This document shows positions 14,179 through 22,456 of a stretch of 50,753 nucleotides of DNA, piece after piece. The DNA is from a virus. Made by a program: the position numbers and the translations under genes. The DNA is taken from IMG/VR virus record IMGVR_UViG_3300027859_000483, positions 1 to 50,753 of that record, one strand, 5' to 3'. Under the pieces are notes generated by a model. That model made no database searches. It saw nothing but the letters and a program-made list of their open reading frames with translations, and was not told the origin of the DNA. Position 1 is the stretch's first letter. The number at the start of each line of letters is the position of its first letter.

Positions 14179-15138
14179 ATGGTAGCAGCAGTAGAAACCA
14201 TGGCGTATGCGGGGGAAGTCCCTTGGCATGGGTTAGGTACTAAAGTCAGTGATGATTTAACACCTAATCAAATCATGGTAAAAGCAAGACTTGATTGGCA
14301 AGTCGACAAGGTGCCAACCTATGCAAAGGTTGGTGATATAGAAGTTCCTACGGGTCAAGAGGCACTCGTAAGAAGTTCTGACAATAAGGTTCTTACTCAG
14401 GTGGGTAAGAAGTGGTATCCCGTACAGAATGAAGAAGCGTTCGAGTTCTTTTCGGAATACTGTTATGCGGGTGACATGAGTATGGAAACTGCGGGGTCTT
14501 TAAGAGACGGTAAAATGGTTTGGGGACTTGCAAAAGTCAAAGAGTCATTTAGTGTCGGTAAGGAAGACCAAGTTGACTCATACTTATTATTTGCAAATCC
14601 GCATGAGTACGGTAAGTCTATTGATATTAGATTTACTCCTATCAGGGTGGTATGTAATAATACTTTGAGTATGGCACTTGCATCGGTTAAAAACCAAGGT
14701 GCAAAACTTAACCATAGAAAAGTATTTGACGCAAACCACGTCAAAGAGACTATGGGTCTTGCAAGTGAGAAGTTCGCACAGTACAAAGAAGTTGCGGAGT
14801 TTCTTGCGAGTAAGAAGTTTAGTTCAAAGGCAATCATTGAGTATTACAATGAAGTCTTTCCTAGAACTTACCAAGGTAAGAAAAAGGTCAAGATTAATAC
14901 ATACAAAAACTTGTCTGCAAATGGACAAGATGCGTATGCAGTCTTGGAGACTCAGCCTGGTGCAGAACTAGGTGCGAAAAACACTTGGTGGGACGCATTA
15001 AATAGTGTGACTTACTTAACCGACCACAAACTCGGTAGAGAGTCAGACTCAAGAATGGCGTCTGCATGGTTTGGTAGAAACCAAACTAGAAAGATTAAAG
15101 CTGTTGAACTTGCGGTAGAGTACGCAGAAGCGGCATAA
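14179..15138 (+). CDS. DUF932 phage/plasmid-like protein
   Basis: A 319-residue protein of the DUF932 family common on phages and plasmids. It has the standard N-terminus VPWHGLGTKV, the QEALVRSSDNKVLTQVG and WYPVQNEEAFEFF segments, the conserved RFTPIRVVCNNTLSMAL strand, and a C-terminal HKLGRESDSRMASAWFG. Length is normal. Biochemical function is unknown; members occur near ssDNA-handling and anti-restriction genes. The ribosome site AAGGAGG is the best in the region and predicts high expression. A terminator-like hairpin follows at 15153-15176. Confidence 0.85.
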   Translation: MVAAVETMAYAGEVPWHGLGTKVSDDLTPNQIMVKARLDWQVDKVPTYAKVGDIEVPTGQEALVRSSDNKVLTQVGKKWYPVQNEEAFEFFSEYCYAGDMSMETAGSLRDGKMVWGLAKVKESFSVGKEDQVDSYLLFANPHEYGKSIDIRFTPIRVVCNNTLSMALASVKNQGAKLNHRKVFDANHVKETMGLASEKFAQYKEVAEFLASKKFSSKAIIEYYNEVFPRTYQGKKKVKINTYKNLSANGQDAYAVLETQPGAELGAKNTWWDALNSVTYLTDHKLGRESDSRMASAWFGRNQTRKIKAVELAVEYAEAA

Positions 15139-15152
15139 TCTAACTGTTAAGG

Positions 15153-15176
15153 AAAGTCAATCTTAGGGTTGACTTT
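15153..15176 (+). terminator. Terminator-like hairpin after the DUF932 gene
   Basis: AAAGTCAA, loop TCTTAGGG, TTGACTTT followed by TCTT. The stem is 8 perfect base pairs with a short T-rich tail, in the 56-base gap before the methyltransferase gene. Confidence 0.65.
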
Positions 15177-15194
15177 TCTTGCATATATAAAAGT

Positions 15195-15866
15195 ATGAAG
15201 ATTGATTTATATAAAAACGCAGAGTCTTTTGCACAATCAAAAAGATTTACTGATTGGAAAAAAGAATTTGTAAAAACAGATTTATATAAAAAACTAGAAG
15301 AAAACTATGACTATGTATTTGATTGGTGGGATTTTAAATTTAGAATGGAACGTAGTTCGTTTTTTTCTCCAAGACATTATCTTGTTTCTAAAATAACGGG
15401 TCTTGTTGGATTTTACTTAATAGAAAATTATTTAGATACAACCGAACAAATAATTGATGTTGGTTGTGGAGTGAACTATTGGAATAAATATTATGATGTA
15501 CACGGAGTAGACCCTAACTATTTTCCTGACGCAGATTATGAATACGAACACTATGAAGATTGGAACAACTATTACAATAAATTTAAAGGTTGTCATAAGA
15601 ATATTATGAGTCAATGTGCATTACATTTTGTATCGGACATAGGAAGTGTTCTAAAGGATTATCACGGTTTACTAGAAAAAGGTGGTAAAGGTTTTGCGAG
15701 TTTGAATTTAATTAGACTATATGAAAACAATAACTCTACATCTTTAACTAAACAGTTAAATAAACTAAAACCAATAGAAGATATTATAGAAGAAGTGATT
15801 GTAGTAGAAGAACCACATGCAAGTGGACTAGACGGGAACTTACATATTATATTTAAAAAGACTTGA
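15195..15866 (+). CDS. SAM-dependent methyltransferase-like protein
   Basis: A 223-residue class I methyltransferase-like protein. Motif I is IIDVGCG (residues 86-92), followed by HGVDPNYF at the end of strand 2 and SQCALHFVSDIGSVLKDY, which fits motifs IV/V of small-molecule methyltransferases. Many aromatic residues precede motif I. No DNA methylase DPPY/NPPF motif is present, so DNA methylation is not supported. TATATAAA (15184-15191) lies 3 bases before the ATG and may be a degenerate late promoter. Substrate unknown. Confidence 0.7.
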   Translation: MKIDLYKNAESFAQSKRFTDWKKEFVKTDLYKKLEENYDYVFDWWDFKFRMERSSFFSPRHYLVSKITGLVGFYLIENYLDTTEQIIDVGCGVNYWNKYYDVHGVDPNYFPDADYEYEHYEDWNNYYNKFKGCHKNIMSQCALHFVSDIGSVLKDYHGLLEKGGKGFASLNLIRLYENNNSTSLTKQLNKLKPIEDIIEEVIVVEEPHASGLDGNLHIIFKKT

Positions 15867-15891
15867 CAATTCTTGTATAAATAGGTATAAT
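15863..15891 (+). promoter_or_regulatory. Perfect sigma70 promoter with a late box nested in the spacer
   Basis: TTGACA (15863-15868), 17-base spacer and TATAAT (15886-15891), overlapping the end of the methyltransferase gene. The spacer itself contains TATAAATA (15876-15883), the T4-type late box, so the peroxiredoxin gene may be read both early and late. Confidence 0.8.
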
Positions 15892-15915
15892 GATAATCAG
15901 AATGGGGAATTGTAC

Positions 15916-16488
15916 ATGGAAAACAATTTAGAATTAAAAACAATAATCGCACCAAATCTCTTGGAAGATTTTGTATTAGGGTCTATACACGATTTATTTA
16001 AAGATAAAAAGATTGTGATATTTGGATTGCCTGGTGCATTTACACCAACGTGTTCTTCTACACACTTGCCTGGCTATGAAGAAAACTTTGCAAAATTCAA
16101 AGAACTTGGTATAGATGAAGTTGTTTGTATGTCAGTGAATGATGATTTTGTTATGCAGGCATGGGGTAAAAGTTTAGGTATTGAGAATGTTAAACTACTT
16201 GCAGACGGTAATCTAGAACTCACGGACTATTTTGGAATGAGAGTTTCTAAAGAGAATGTAGGAATGGGGAATAGATGTTGGAGATTTTCTGCATACGTAG
16301 ATAACGGAACACCTAAGATGATGTTCGTTGAAGACGGTATGACGGACGACAGTCCACAAGACCCTTTAGAGAAATCAGATGCAGATAGTATGATTGCATA
16401 CTTAGAAGTAATACTTGCAAAACCAAAACCTAAAAGAAAAAGAACAACTAGAAAAAAGAAAACAAATGTGGAGTCTACTAAAAAGTAA
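15916..16488 (+). CDS. Peroxiredoxin (Prx5/AhpE-like) with lysine-rich tail
   Basis: A 190-residue peroxiredoxin. The peroxidatic loop PGAFTPTC (residues 39-46, C46 catalytic) is followed by SSTHLPGYEENFAKF, the Prx5-type continuation. Around residue 118 VGMGNRCWRFSAYVDNG holds the conserved arginine region and another cysteine that may resolve. The last 20 or so residues (KPKPKRKRTTRKKKTN) form a strongly basic tail absent from ordinary Prx5 and likely to bind nucleic acid. It reduces peroxides using thiols; the phage also encodes a glutaredoxin domain. I used ATG 15916, not the TTG two codons earlier. Confidence 0.88.
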   Translation: MENNLELKTIIAPNLLEDFVLGSIHDLFKDKKIVIFGLPGAFTPTCSSTHLPGYEENFAKFKELGIDEVVCMSVNDDFVMQAWGKSLGIENVKLLADGNLELTDYFGMRVSKENVGMGNRCWRFSAYVDNGTPKMMFVEDGMTDDSPQDPLEKSDADSMIAYLEVILAKPKPKRKRTTRKKKTNVESTKK

Positions 16489-16627
16489 ATTAGAATTTAT
16501 TAATTTAAATTTTTCAAAACATAAAAAAAGTGAGAAAGAAGATGACACTTGTCCTTATGAAGAATTTATAAAGGAACAAGAAGAAGTCTTAAAAGATGAT
16601 GATAGAAAACAAAAAGTTCATTCATGA
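16466..16627 (+). CDS. Small charged hypothetical protein, 53 residues
   Basis: A short open frame beginning at ATG 16466, overlapping the peroxiredoxin end by 23 bases and the nuclease start by 32. The product (WSLLKSKLEFINLNF then KEDDTCPYEEFIKEQEEVL) is highly charged with one cysteine. Tight overlaps on both sides suit this phage, but no clear ribosome site is visible and similarity is unknown. Confidence 0.45.
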   Translation: MWSLLKSKLEFINLNFSKHKKSEKEDDTCPYEEFIKEQEEVLKDDDRKQKVHS

Positions 16628-17285
16628 ACCCATAAAACTTTCGGAAATGAAATCGGTTACTACTGAACAAGGTAGGAGATACGAAACACCCGAAGGATTA
16701 GAACTACCTTCAATCACTACAGTACTTTCTATATTAAGTAGGAAGAGTATTGCGGCTTGGAGAAAACGAGTAGGTGAGAAGAAGGCAAACGCAATTAGTA
16801 AACAAGCATCTCAACGTGGTACTTCGGTACATACTATATGTGAAAAGTATTTAGATAATGACCCTGAGTATCTTGACGGAGTAATGCCAAATAACATTCA
16901 GACCTTTCAAACTATGAAACCTATTATGAATGACATGATAGGAACTATCTACGCACAAGAAGCTCCATTGTATTCTACGCATCTAGGAGTTGCGGGAAGA
17001 GTGGATTGTGTTGCAGAGTTTAATGGTAAGACATCTATTATTGATTTTAAAACAAGTCGTAAGTTCAAGAAAAGAGATTGGTGTCATTCTTACTTCATGC
17101 AAGAATGTGCATACGCAATCATGTGGGAAGAACGCACGGGTATTCCCATAACCCAACTCATAACATTTATCGCAGTTGACAATAGTTCTCCTTTGATATA
17201 TGTTGAACACAGAGACGATTGGGTCAACCCACTCCGTGATGTCATTAAACAATACGAAGAAGAAAACACATCTGTCAAGTTTTAA
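16596..17285 (+). CDS. RecB/Cas4-like PD-(D/E)XK exonuclease
   Basis: A 229-residue nuclease-like protein of the PD-(D/E)XK superfamily. The conserved histidine segment QRGTSVH (residues 73-79) is followed by GRVD (D137) and the catalytic core SIIDFKTSRK (D150, K152), then the QECAYAIMWEE helix with the motif III-type Gln and Tyr. There is no iron-sulfur cysteine set, so it is closer to phage exonucleases than to Cas4. Such enzymes degrade host DNA or process recombination ends. It overlaps the previous gene and ends 18 bases before the putative capsid-cargo cluster. Confidence 0.82.
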   Translation: MMIENKKFIHEPIKLSEMKSVTTEQGRRYETPEGLELPSITTVLSILSRKSIAAWRKRVGEKKANAISKQASQRGTSVHTICEKYLDNDPEYLDGVMPNNIQTFQTMKPIMNDMIGTIYAQEAPLYSTHLGVAGRVDCVAEFNGKTSIIDFKTSRKFKKRDWCHSYFMQECAYAIMWEERTGIPITQLITFIAVDNSSPLIYVEHRDDWVNPLRDVIKQYEEENTSVKF

Positions 17286-17289
17286 CTAT

Positions 17290-17297
17290 TATAAATA
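17290..17297 (+). promoter_or_regulatory. T4-type late promoter opening the capsid-cargo cluster
   Basis: TATAAATA in the 18-base gap between the nuclease gene and the next gene, ending 6 bases before ATG 17304. There is no room for a conventional leader or ribosome site. Confidence 0.7.
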
Positions 17298-17303
17298 GTA
17301 GTT

Positions 17304-18386
17304 ATGCAATTATTAACAGAAGCATTAAAGGCAGAAGACTACGAGTCCGCAATAGTTATGGGGTTTTATACCGTGACTAAAAATAAAATGGGTTCTCCAA
17401 AGGAACACGGTATCAAACAAAAACTTTACGATAAAATACTAGACACTCCAAAAGCAGTAAAGACGGGTGAGTTAATTGCAAAAAAAATACTTAAAGAATA
17501 TCCACAATTAAAAAACAAAAAGGCAGAAGTATTTGGTAGAACAAAATCTGGTTTAACGGATTTTTGGAAATCATATGGTGCTTCTGATACTACACCAAAA
17601 ACAGATGTAAAAATAGGTGATAAAAACTTTTCAGTTAAAATAGGTTTAGCACAACTAATGTCTGGTGGTAAAGCAGAGTCAACTGCAACATTTCAAGCTG
17701 CAATCAAAAATTCAAATCCAGACTTAGTAAAAAGTAAACAATATGAAAAAACAAATGAAGTATTAGAGGGTTTTGTAAAAAATACATTAGCACCTTCAAA
17801 AATTAGACCTTTAATTAAAGCGGGTACAAACAAAGTAGTTAATGCGGCTGAAAAAGCACATAAAGATTGTATGAAAGAACTTGGTAATTTATTTAATCAG
17901 TCTAAAGAATTTAAAATAGAATTTGCAAGAGAAGCGATGTCAGGTTATGAAAAATTTGGTAAAAGTAGTCCAGCATCTGCAGACTTAATGTTAGTTGCAA
18001 GTGAGGACGGTGGAAGAGTAGAAATTCATGATGTTAATGATGATAGTTATTGTGAAAAAATAGCAACTGCAATGAAACTTCAAACAAGGTTTAAAACAGC
18101 ACAACGAACTAAAAAAGAACTTATATCTCCGACAAATGAGAAAGGTGGAACTGGAGAATATTTTTTCTGGTCAGTAATTTCATTAATAGTAGACTCTATG
18201 ACAGAAGAATTAAATACAAATAATAAAGAAACACTAGTTGAATTTAACATATTAAATAAAGTTAAATCTTTTGTAAGTAGAACTTGGAATAGAGTCACTA
18301 GTTTTTTTAAAAAAGGTGTAAGACAACTTACATCTTTTCTTGGTGCAAAACCAGATATTACGATAAAAAGAAATGTTAAGTTTTAG
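17304..18386 (+). CDS. Conserved T4-like phage protein, possible nuclease-like fold, first of the late cluster
   Basis: A 360-residue lysine-rich protein. The segment SDTTPKTDVKIGDKNFSVKI followed by GLAQLMSGGKAEST resembles proteins of T4-like marine phages, and the D-xn-VK arrangement recalls PD-(D/E)XK nucleases, although a complete catalytic set is not certain. A second block is FAREAMSGYEKFG, followed by the ADLMLVASEDGG strand. The C-terminal 50 residues are basic and aromatic. The N-terminus MQLLTEALKAEDYE is a weak match to the head-tag motif of the following genes. A late promoter lies directly upstream. Confidence 0.7.
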   Translation: MQLLTEALKAEDYESAIVMGFYTVTKNKMGSPKEHGIKQKLYDKILDTPKAVKTGELIAKKILKEYPQLKNKKAEVFGRTKSGLTDFWKSYGASDTTPKTDVKIGDKNFSVKIGLAQLMSGGKAESTATFQAAIKNSNPDLVKSKQYEKTNEVLEGFVKNTLAPSKIRPLIKAGTNKVVNAAEKAHKDCMKELGNLFNQSKEFKIEFAREAMSGYEKFGKSSPASADLMLVASEDGGRVEIHDVNDDSYCEKIATAMKLQTRFKTAQRTKKELISPTNEKGGTGEYFFWSVISLIVDSMTEELNTNNKETLVEFNILNKVKSFVSRTWNRVTSFFKKGVRQLTSFLGAKPDITIKRNVKF

Positions 18387-20277
18387 TCAACACATAGAAA
18401 ATATAGACGAAGGTGTAAACGACCCCGCAATATTCAAAGCAATATTCCTTGCGGGTGGGCCTGGGTCTGGTAAAACATTTATTGTCGGGAAGACTGGACT
18501 TACTTCTTTAGGTTTTCGTGTGGTCAATAGTGATACTGCGTTTGAGAATGCACTGAAAAAGGCGGGGGTTGAAATGAACCCTGATAATATTTTTTCAGTA
18601 AAAGGACAAGAAATAAGAGGTAAGGCAAAAGAACTAACCGCAAAACAACAAGGTTTGTATATCAAAGGTAGACTCGGATTGGTCATTGACGGTACGGGAA
18701 GAGACTCGGAAAAAATACTCAAACAGAAAAAGATGTTAGAAAGACTTGGATATAGTACTGCAATGATACTTGTAAACACCGATAAAGAAACTGCACTGAA
18801 AAGAAATGATGCAAGACCTAGAAGACTAGACCCAAAAGAAGTTGGGAATATGTGGAATGAAGTTCAAAGAAACTTAGGTCAGTATCAAAGAGAATTTAAA
18901 AGTAGATTAACTATAGTTGACAACTCAGACGGAGTAGACTATAATAAAGAAACATTACGTGCATATAGAATAATGAGTAAATTTGCAAACGCAGAACCAA
19001 TGAACCCAATCGCAAAGAAATGGATTGCAACCCAGAAGGAAGAAGTGGTTGTCAAAAGTAGTATGGGTAAAACCTTCACTAATTTTATTACAGAACAAAA
19101 AAATACTCACATGACTCATATAGAAGATAAGGTACTATATGGTGGTGTAAAAGGTACAAGAGAAGCTATCAACGCATTGCGTGAAATAAGAGATATGCTT
19201 GCGGGTAAATCATCAAGTAAGATATCTACTAAGTGGGACGGTGCTCCCGCAATCTTTTGTGGTGAAGACCCAAGAGACGGAGAGTTCTTTGTTGCGAAGA
19301 AAGGTATCTTTGCAAAAAATCCAAAGGTCTATAAAACAAATGCAGACATAGATGCAGATACATCTGGAGACCTTGCAGATAAATTAAAACTTGCATTGAA
19401 ATATTTAAAACCACTTAATATCAAACAAGTAATACAAGGAGACTTCTTGTTTACAAAACAAGACTTAAATAGAGAAAAGATTGAAGGAAAACAGTATGTT
19501 ACTTTCCACCCTAATACTATTGTTTATGCAGTTCCTATGAGTCAATCAAAATCAATCATGAATTCTAAGATAGGTATTGTCTGGCACACTACTTACACTG
19601 GTTCTAGTTTTGAAAACATGAAAGCATCTTTCGGAGTAAAGAACCCACCCATGTCAAAAGATGTCTGGGGACAAGATGCAATGTTAACTAACGCAAGTCA
19701 AGCAACTATGAATGAAAAAGAAACTGCGGAAGTGACTAAACATTTATCTACTGCGGGTTTTCTATTTAATAAAGTTGCGGGAAGTACTTTGAGAGAACTG
19801 GAGAAAAACCAAAAACTTGCACAGACCATAGAACAGTTTAACAATACTTATGTAAGAAAGGGTCAAATGCATGGAGATAGTAAAGTACATACCGAAAAAC
19901 TTATTAAATTTATTCAAAACAAGTATCAACAAATGATTGATAAAAGAAAGACAGATAAAGGTAAAGGCCGTCAACAAGATAAACTAGATGCAATTCTTAA
20001 GTTTTTCTCACCACAGAATAAACAATCTCTTATACAAATGTTTGAATTACAGAAACAATTAGTTTTTGCAAAACTGAAACTTATAAATAGATTAAACAGT
20101 ATTAGTAATATTGACGCATTCGTTAAAACCACTAAAGGTTATAAGACTACGGGTGCAGAAGGTTATGTCGCAATTGATAAGATAGGAAAGGGTGCAGTTA
20201 AGTTAGTTGATAGATTAGAATTTTCTTACAACAACTTTTCACCAGATATATTAAAGGGTTGGGATAAACCCAAATAA
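18373..20277 (+). CDS. Fusion of P-loop polynucleotide-kinase-like and ligase-like (KxDG) domains
   Basis: A 634-residue two-module protein. Residues 1-230: tag-like MLSFSQHIENIDE, then a P-loop kinase (Walker A GGPGSGKT 28-35, LGLVIDGTGRDSE, and an arginine-rich ARPRRLD lid), similar to zeta-toxin/PNK-type kinases. Residues 231-634: a second tag-like start MGKTFTNFITEQ, then a DUF6267-like region with KWDG (K287), the motif I of nucleotidyltransferase/ligases, followed by EFFVAKKGIF and IQGDFLF segments that could be motifs III/IV. Together this suggests end-healing plus end-sealing of nucleic acid. Ligase activity is inferred. A perfect promoter lies in frame at 18917-18945, so the second module may also be made separately. 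Confidence 0.75.
   Translation: MLSFSQHIENIDEGVNDPAIFKAIFLAGGPGSGKTFIVGKTGLTSLGFRVVNSDTAFENALKKAGVEMNPDNIFSVKGQEIRGKAKELTAKQQGLYIKGRLGLVIDGTGRDSEKILKQKKMLERLGYSTAMILVNTDKETALKRNDARPRRLDPKEVGNMWNEVQRNLGQYQREFKSRLTIVDNSDGVDYNKETLRAYRIMSKFANAEPMNPIAKKWIATQKEEVVVKSSMGKTFTNFITEQKNTHMTHIEDKVLYGGVKGTREAINALREIRDMLAGKSSSKISTKWDGAPAIFCGEDPRDGEFFVAKKGIFAKNPKVYKTNADIDADTSGDLADKLKLALKYLKPLNIKQVIQGDFLFTKQDLNREKIEGKQYVTFHPNTIVYAVPMSQSKSIMNSKIGIVWHTTYTGSSFENMKASFGVKNPPMSKDVWGQDAMLTNASQATMNEKETAEVTKHLSTAGFLFNKVAGSTLRELEKNQKLAQTIEQFNNTYVRKGQMHGDSKVHTEKLIKFIQNKYQQMIDKRKTDKGKGRQQDKLDAILKFFSPQNKQSLIQMFELQKQLVFAKLKLINRLNSISNIDAFVKTTKGYKTTGAEGYVAIDKIGKGAVKLVDRLEFSYNNFSPDILKGWDKPK
18917..18945 (+). promoter_or_regulatory. 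Perfect sigma70 promoter inside the kinase-ligase gene
   Basis: TTGACA (18917-18922), 17-base spacer, TATAAT (18940-18945), within kinase-module codons and 118 bases before the internal ATG 19063 that starts the ligase-like module. Chance occurrence of the full 12-base match at fixed spacing is low. Confidence 0.6.
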
Positions 20278-20670
20278 ATGGGAAAGATGAAATCATTCAA
20301 AGAATTTAGTCAAGACGAACAATTAGTAGAACAGTACACGACTGAGGTACTTTCTGTTGCACAAAGATTAAAAAAATCTAGATTGTTTAAAAGGATTGCC
20401 GCAAAGGTAAAACTTGGTAAAAAAAGAGCTGCAAAAAAAATAGTTTCTGACCCCAAAAAACTCATGAAAAGAGCAATCAAACAACAAAGAATGGCGATTG
20501 CAAAAAAACTTTTGAAAGGTACAAGTTATTCTGACATATCTATCGCAAGAAAAGCGGAAATAGAAAAGAAGTTAGCTAAAATGAAAAATAGAATACAAAA
20601 ACTTGCAAGAAAACTTTTGCCTGGAATTAAAAAGAAAGAAAAAGAAAAATTAAAAAACAAAGTTACATAA
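20278..20670 (+). CDS. Small very basic putative head-associated protein
   Basis: A 130-residue lysine/arginine-rich helical protein. The tag MKSFKEFSQDEQ begins at the in-frame ATG 20287, which may be the true start; ATG 20278 directly abuts the preceding stop. The body contains KKSRLFKRIAAKVKLGKKRAAKK and KNRIQKLARKLLPGIKKKEKEK, a pattern I associate with head-region proteins of T4-like marine phages. High charge suggests DNA contact inside the capsid. No enzymatic motif. Confidence 0.72.
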   Translation: MGKMKSFKEFSQDEQLVEQYTTEVLSVAQRLKKSRLFKRIAAKVKLGKKRAAKKIVSDPKKLMKRAIKQQRMAIAKKLLKGTSYSDISIARKAEIEKKLAKMKNRIQKLARKLLPGIKKKEKEKLKNKVT

Positions 20671-20674
20671 TGAC

Positions 20675-22198
20675 ATGGCGATTAAAAACTTTTCACAATA
20701 CCTTGTAGAGTCTGAAAAAGAAGTTTACTTTACTTTTGGTAGAATGAACCCACCGACTGTCGGTCACGGTAAAGTATTTGATACTATCTCAAAAAAATCT
20801 GGTAAGAACGATTATAAAATATTCTTATCACAAGTATCTAATCCAAAGAAAGACCCTTTATCATATTCAGATAAAGTAAAACACATTCGTAAAATGTTTC
20901 CTAAACATGGACGTAATATAATTATTAATAAAGGAGTAAGAACAGCCTTTGATGCAGTCACAGAATTGTATGACCAAGGATATCGTAAAGTAAATATGGT
21001 TGTTGGTTCTGATAGAGTTAGAGAGTTTGATACTATACTACAAAAATATAATGGTGTCAAGGGTAGACATGGGTTCTATAACTTTGAAAGTATTAACATA
21101 GTATCTGCGGGAGAACGTGACCCAGATGCAGAAGGTGTAACTGGAATGTCTGCATCTAAACAGAGAGAGAATGCAAAAGAAAACGATTACACCGCATTCT
21201 CACAAGGAGTACCAAGTAATATGTCAGATAAAGATACTCGTAAACTATTTAACGATGTTCGTAAAGGTATGGGACTTAAAGAAGAAACTCAGTTCAAAAG
21301 ACATGTTGATTTGGGTAAATTAAACGAACTGAGAGAAAACTATGTCAAAGGTAATCTATATGAAATCGGGGATACTGTTGTTATCAAATCAACAGAAGAA
21401 GTCGGTATCGTATCGGTATTAGGTTCTAACTATGTTGTTGTTGAAACAAATGGAAGAAAACTACGTAAGTGGTTACAAGATGTAGAATTATCTGAGAATA
21501 CTGCACAAGCAAAAGAAGACTTTGTAAGATTATCAGTTCGTGCATTTGCAAATATGTCAAACGACTTTAAAAAGGCTGGAGACAACGATACTTCTAAACT
21601 TGCAAGTATGGCTCAAAGAATGGCGGAAAAGGGTTATAACATATTTCAAAATTGGTTTGATGCAAGAGACTCTTTAGATAAAATGTTATTAGCGGGTGAG
21701 ATTGGATTTTATACAAAACAAAAAGATAAAACTATTGAGAAGATGTTAAACTATAGGTTTGAGTCAACTCTATCTCCCGCACAACTTAAAAAGAGAGATG
21801 AAATTAAAAAGGCAATTGATAGAGATGACCCAGACATGGATAAATCTAAAAAGATTGCAATTGCGACTGCGACTGCAAAAAAAGTTGCAGAAACTATTGT
21901 TCATGATATAGATGCATTGTTAGAAAGGGAATTGAAAAAAAAGAAAGAAGCACCGAAAGAAGTCCCACAAGATAAAGATGCAGATGAAGTAAAGGGAACA
22001 CAACCTAAAAAGTATTATTCGGGAGTTGCAAAGAAAAGTAAAATTGCACGTGCAAAACATTTTAACAGAGGTGCAAAGAAGGACGATGATGACCCTAGTG
22101 CATATAAAGATGCGCCTGGAGATAAAAAGGCCAGAAAAGAACCTATGAAAAAGAGTAAACATACAATCGCATTCAAAAAAATGTTTGGAGACGATTAA
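20675..22198 (+). CDS. Nucleotidyltransferase (NadM/cytidylyltransferase-like) with head-type tag
   Basis: A 507-residue protein. Residues 1-14 (MAIKNFSQYLVESE) resemble a capsid-targeting tag. Residues 17-165 form an HxGH-type nucleotidyltransferase: GRMNPPTVGH (22-31), VGSDR (111-115) and GMSASKQR (158-165, the ISSTxxR-like motif), as in NMN adenylyltransferases. The C-terminal 300 residues are helical and lysine-rich with an SH3-like segment (YEIGDTVVIKSTEEVGIVSVLGS) and end in a basic tail. NAD-synthesis activity is possible but the substrate is not fixed by sequence; the large tail suggests a structural or packaged protein. Confidence 0.78.
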   Translation: MAIKNFSQYLVESEKEVYFTFGRMNPPTVGHGKVFDTISKKSGKNDYKIFLSQVSNPKKDPLSYSDKVKHIRKMFPKHGRNIIINKGVRTAFDAVTELYDQGYRKVNMVVGSDRVREFDTILQKYNGVKGRHGFYNFESINIVSAGERDPDAEGVTGMSASKQRENAKENDYTAFSQGVPSNMSDKDTRKLFNDVRKGMGLKEETQFKRHVDLGKLNELRENYVKGNLYEIGDTVVIKSTEEVGIVSVLGSNYVVVETNGRKLRKWLQDVELSENTAQAKEDFVRLSVRAFANMSNDFKKAGDNDTSKLASMAQRMAEKGYNIFQNWFDARDSLDKMLLAGEIGFYTKQKDKTIEKMLNYRFESTLSPAQLKKRDEIKKAIDRDDPDMDKSKKIAIATATAKKVAETIVHDIDALLERELKKKKEAPKEVPQDKDADEVKGTQPKKYYSGVAKKSKIARAKHFNRGAKKDDDDPSAYKDAPGDKKARKEPMKKSKHTIAFKKMFGDD

Positions 22199-22201
22199 AA
22201 G

Positions 22202-22209
22202 TATAAATA
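22202..22209 (+). promoter_or_regulatory. T4-type late promoter
   Basis: TATAAATA, ending 5 bases before ATG 22215 and starting 3 bases after the previous stop. Same spacing as at 29572 and 40629. Confidence 0.7.
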
Positions 22210-22214
22210 GAAGT

Positions 22215-22445
22215 ATGATTTCATTTAAACAGTACATTGAAGAGTCTAAGGGTCTTGCAGATAAAGCTAAAAAATCTGGTATCTCAGTAGGAACATTAAA
22301 AAAAGTTTATAACAGAGGTATGGCCGCATGGAAAACTGGTCACAGACCAGGCACTACTCCACAACAATGGGGACATGCAAGAGTCAATGCATTTATTGTT
22401 AAAAAGAAAAAAGGAACATTAAATCACGATAAAGATTTAGCATAA
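22215..22445 (+). CDS. Small basic protein with head-type tag, 76 residues
   Basis: Begins MISFKQYIEESKG, a good match to the T4 internal-protein tag pattern. The rest (LADKAKKSGISVGTLKKVYN then GMAAWKTGHRPGTTPQQWGHARV) resembles a small DNA-binding-type helical domain found repeatedly in T4-like marine phages. I chose ATG 22215; the longer frame needs a TTG inside the previous gene and would span the late promoter. Probably a virion-associated or injected small protein. Confidence 0.72.
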   Translation: MISFKQYIEESKGLADKAKKSGISVGTLKKVYNRGMAAWKTGHRPGTTPQQWGHARVNAFIVKKKKGTLNHDKDLA

Positions 22446-22456
22446 GGAGATTAAAC

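Noticed and set aside
15195-15866. DNA methyltransferase explanation for missing restriction sites
   Set aside because: The protein has a class I SAM motif but no DPPY/NPPF-type catalytic motif of DNA methylases, so it does not explain the site avoidance.
20082-20089. TATAAATA inside the ligase-like module
   Set aside because: It is about 190 bases before the next start and inside coding sequence; no reason to call it a promoter.
22185-22214. TTG start of the 76-residue head-tag protein
   Set aside because: It would read through the late promoter and the previous stop region; ATG 22215 gives the expected tag.
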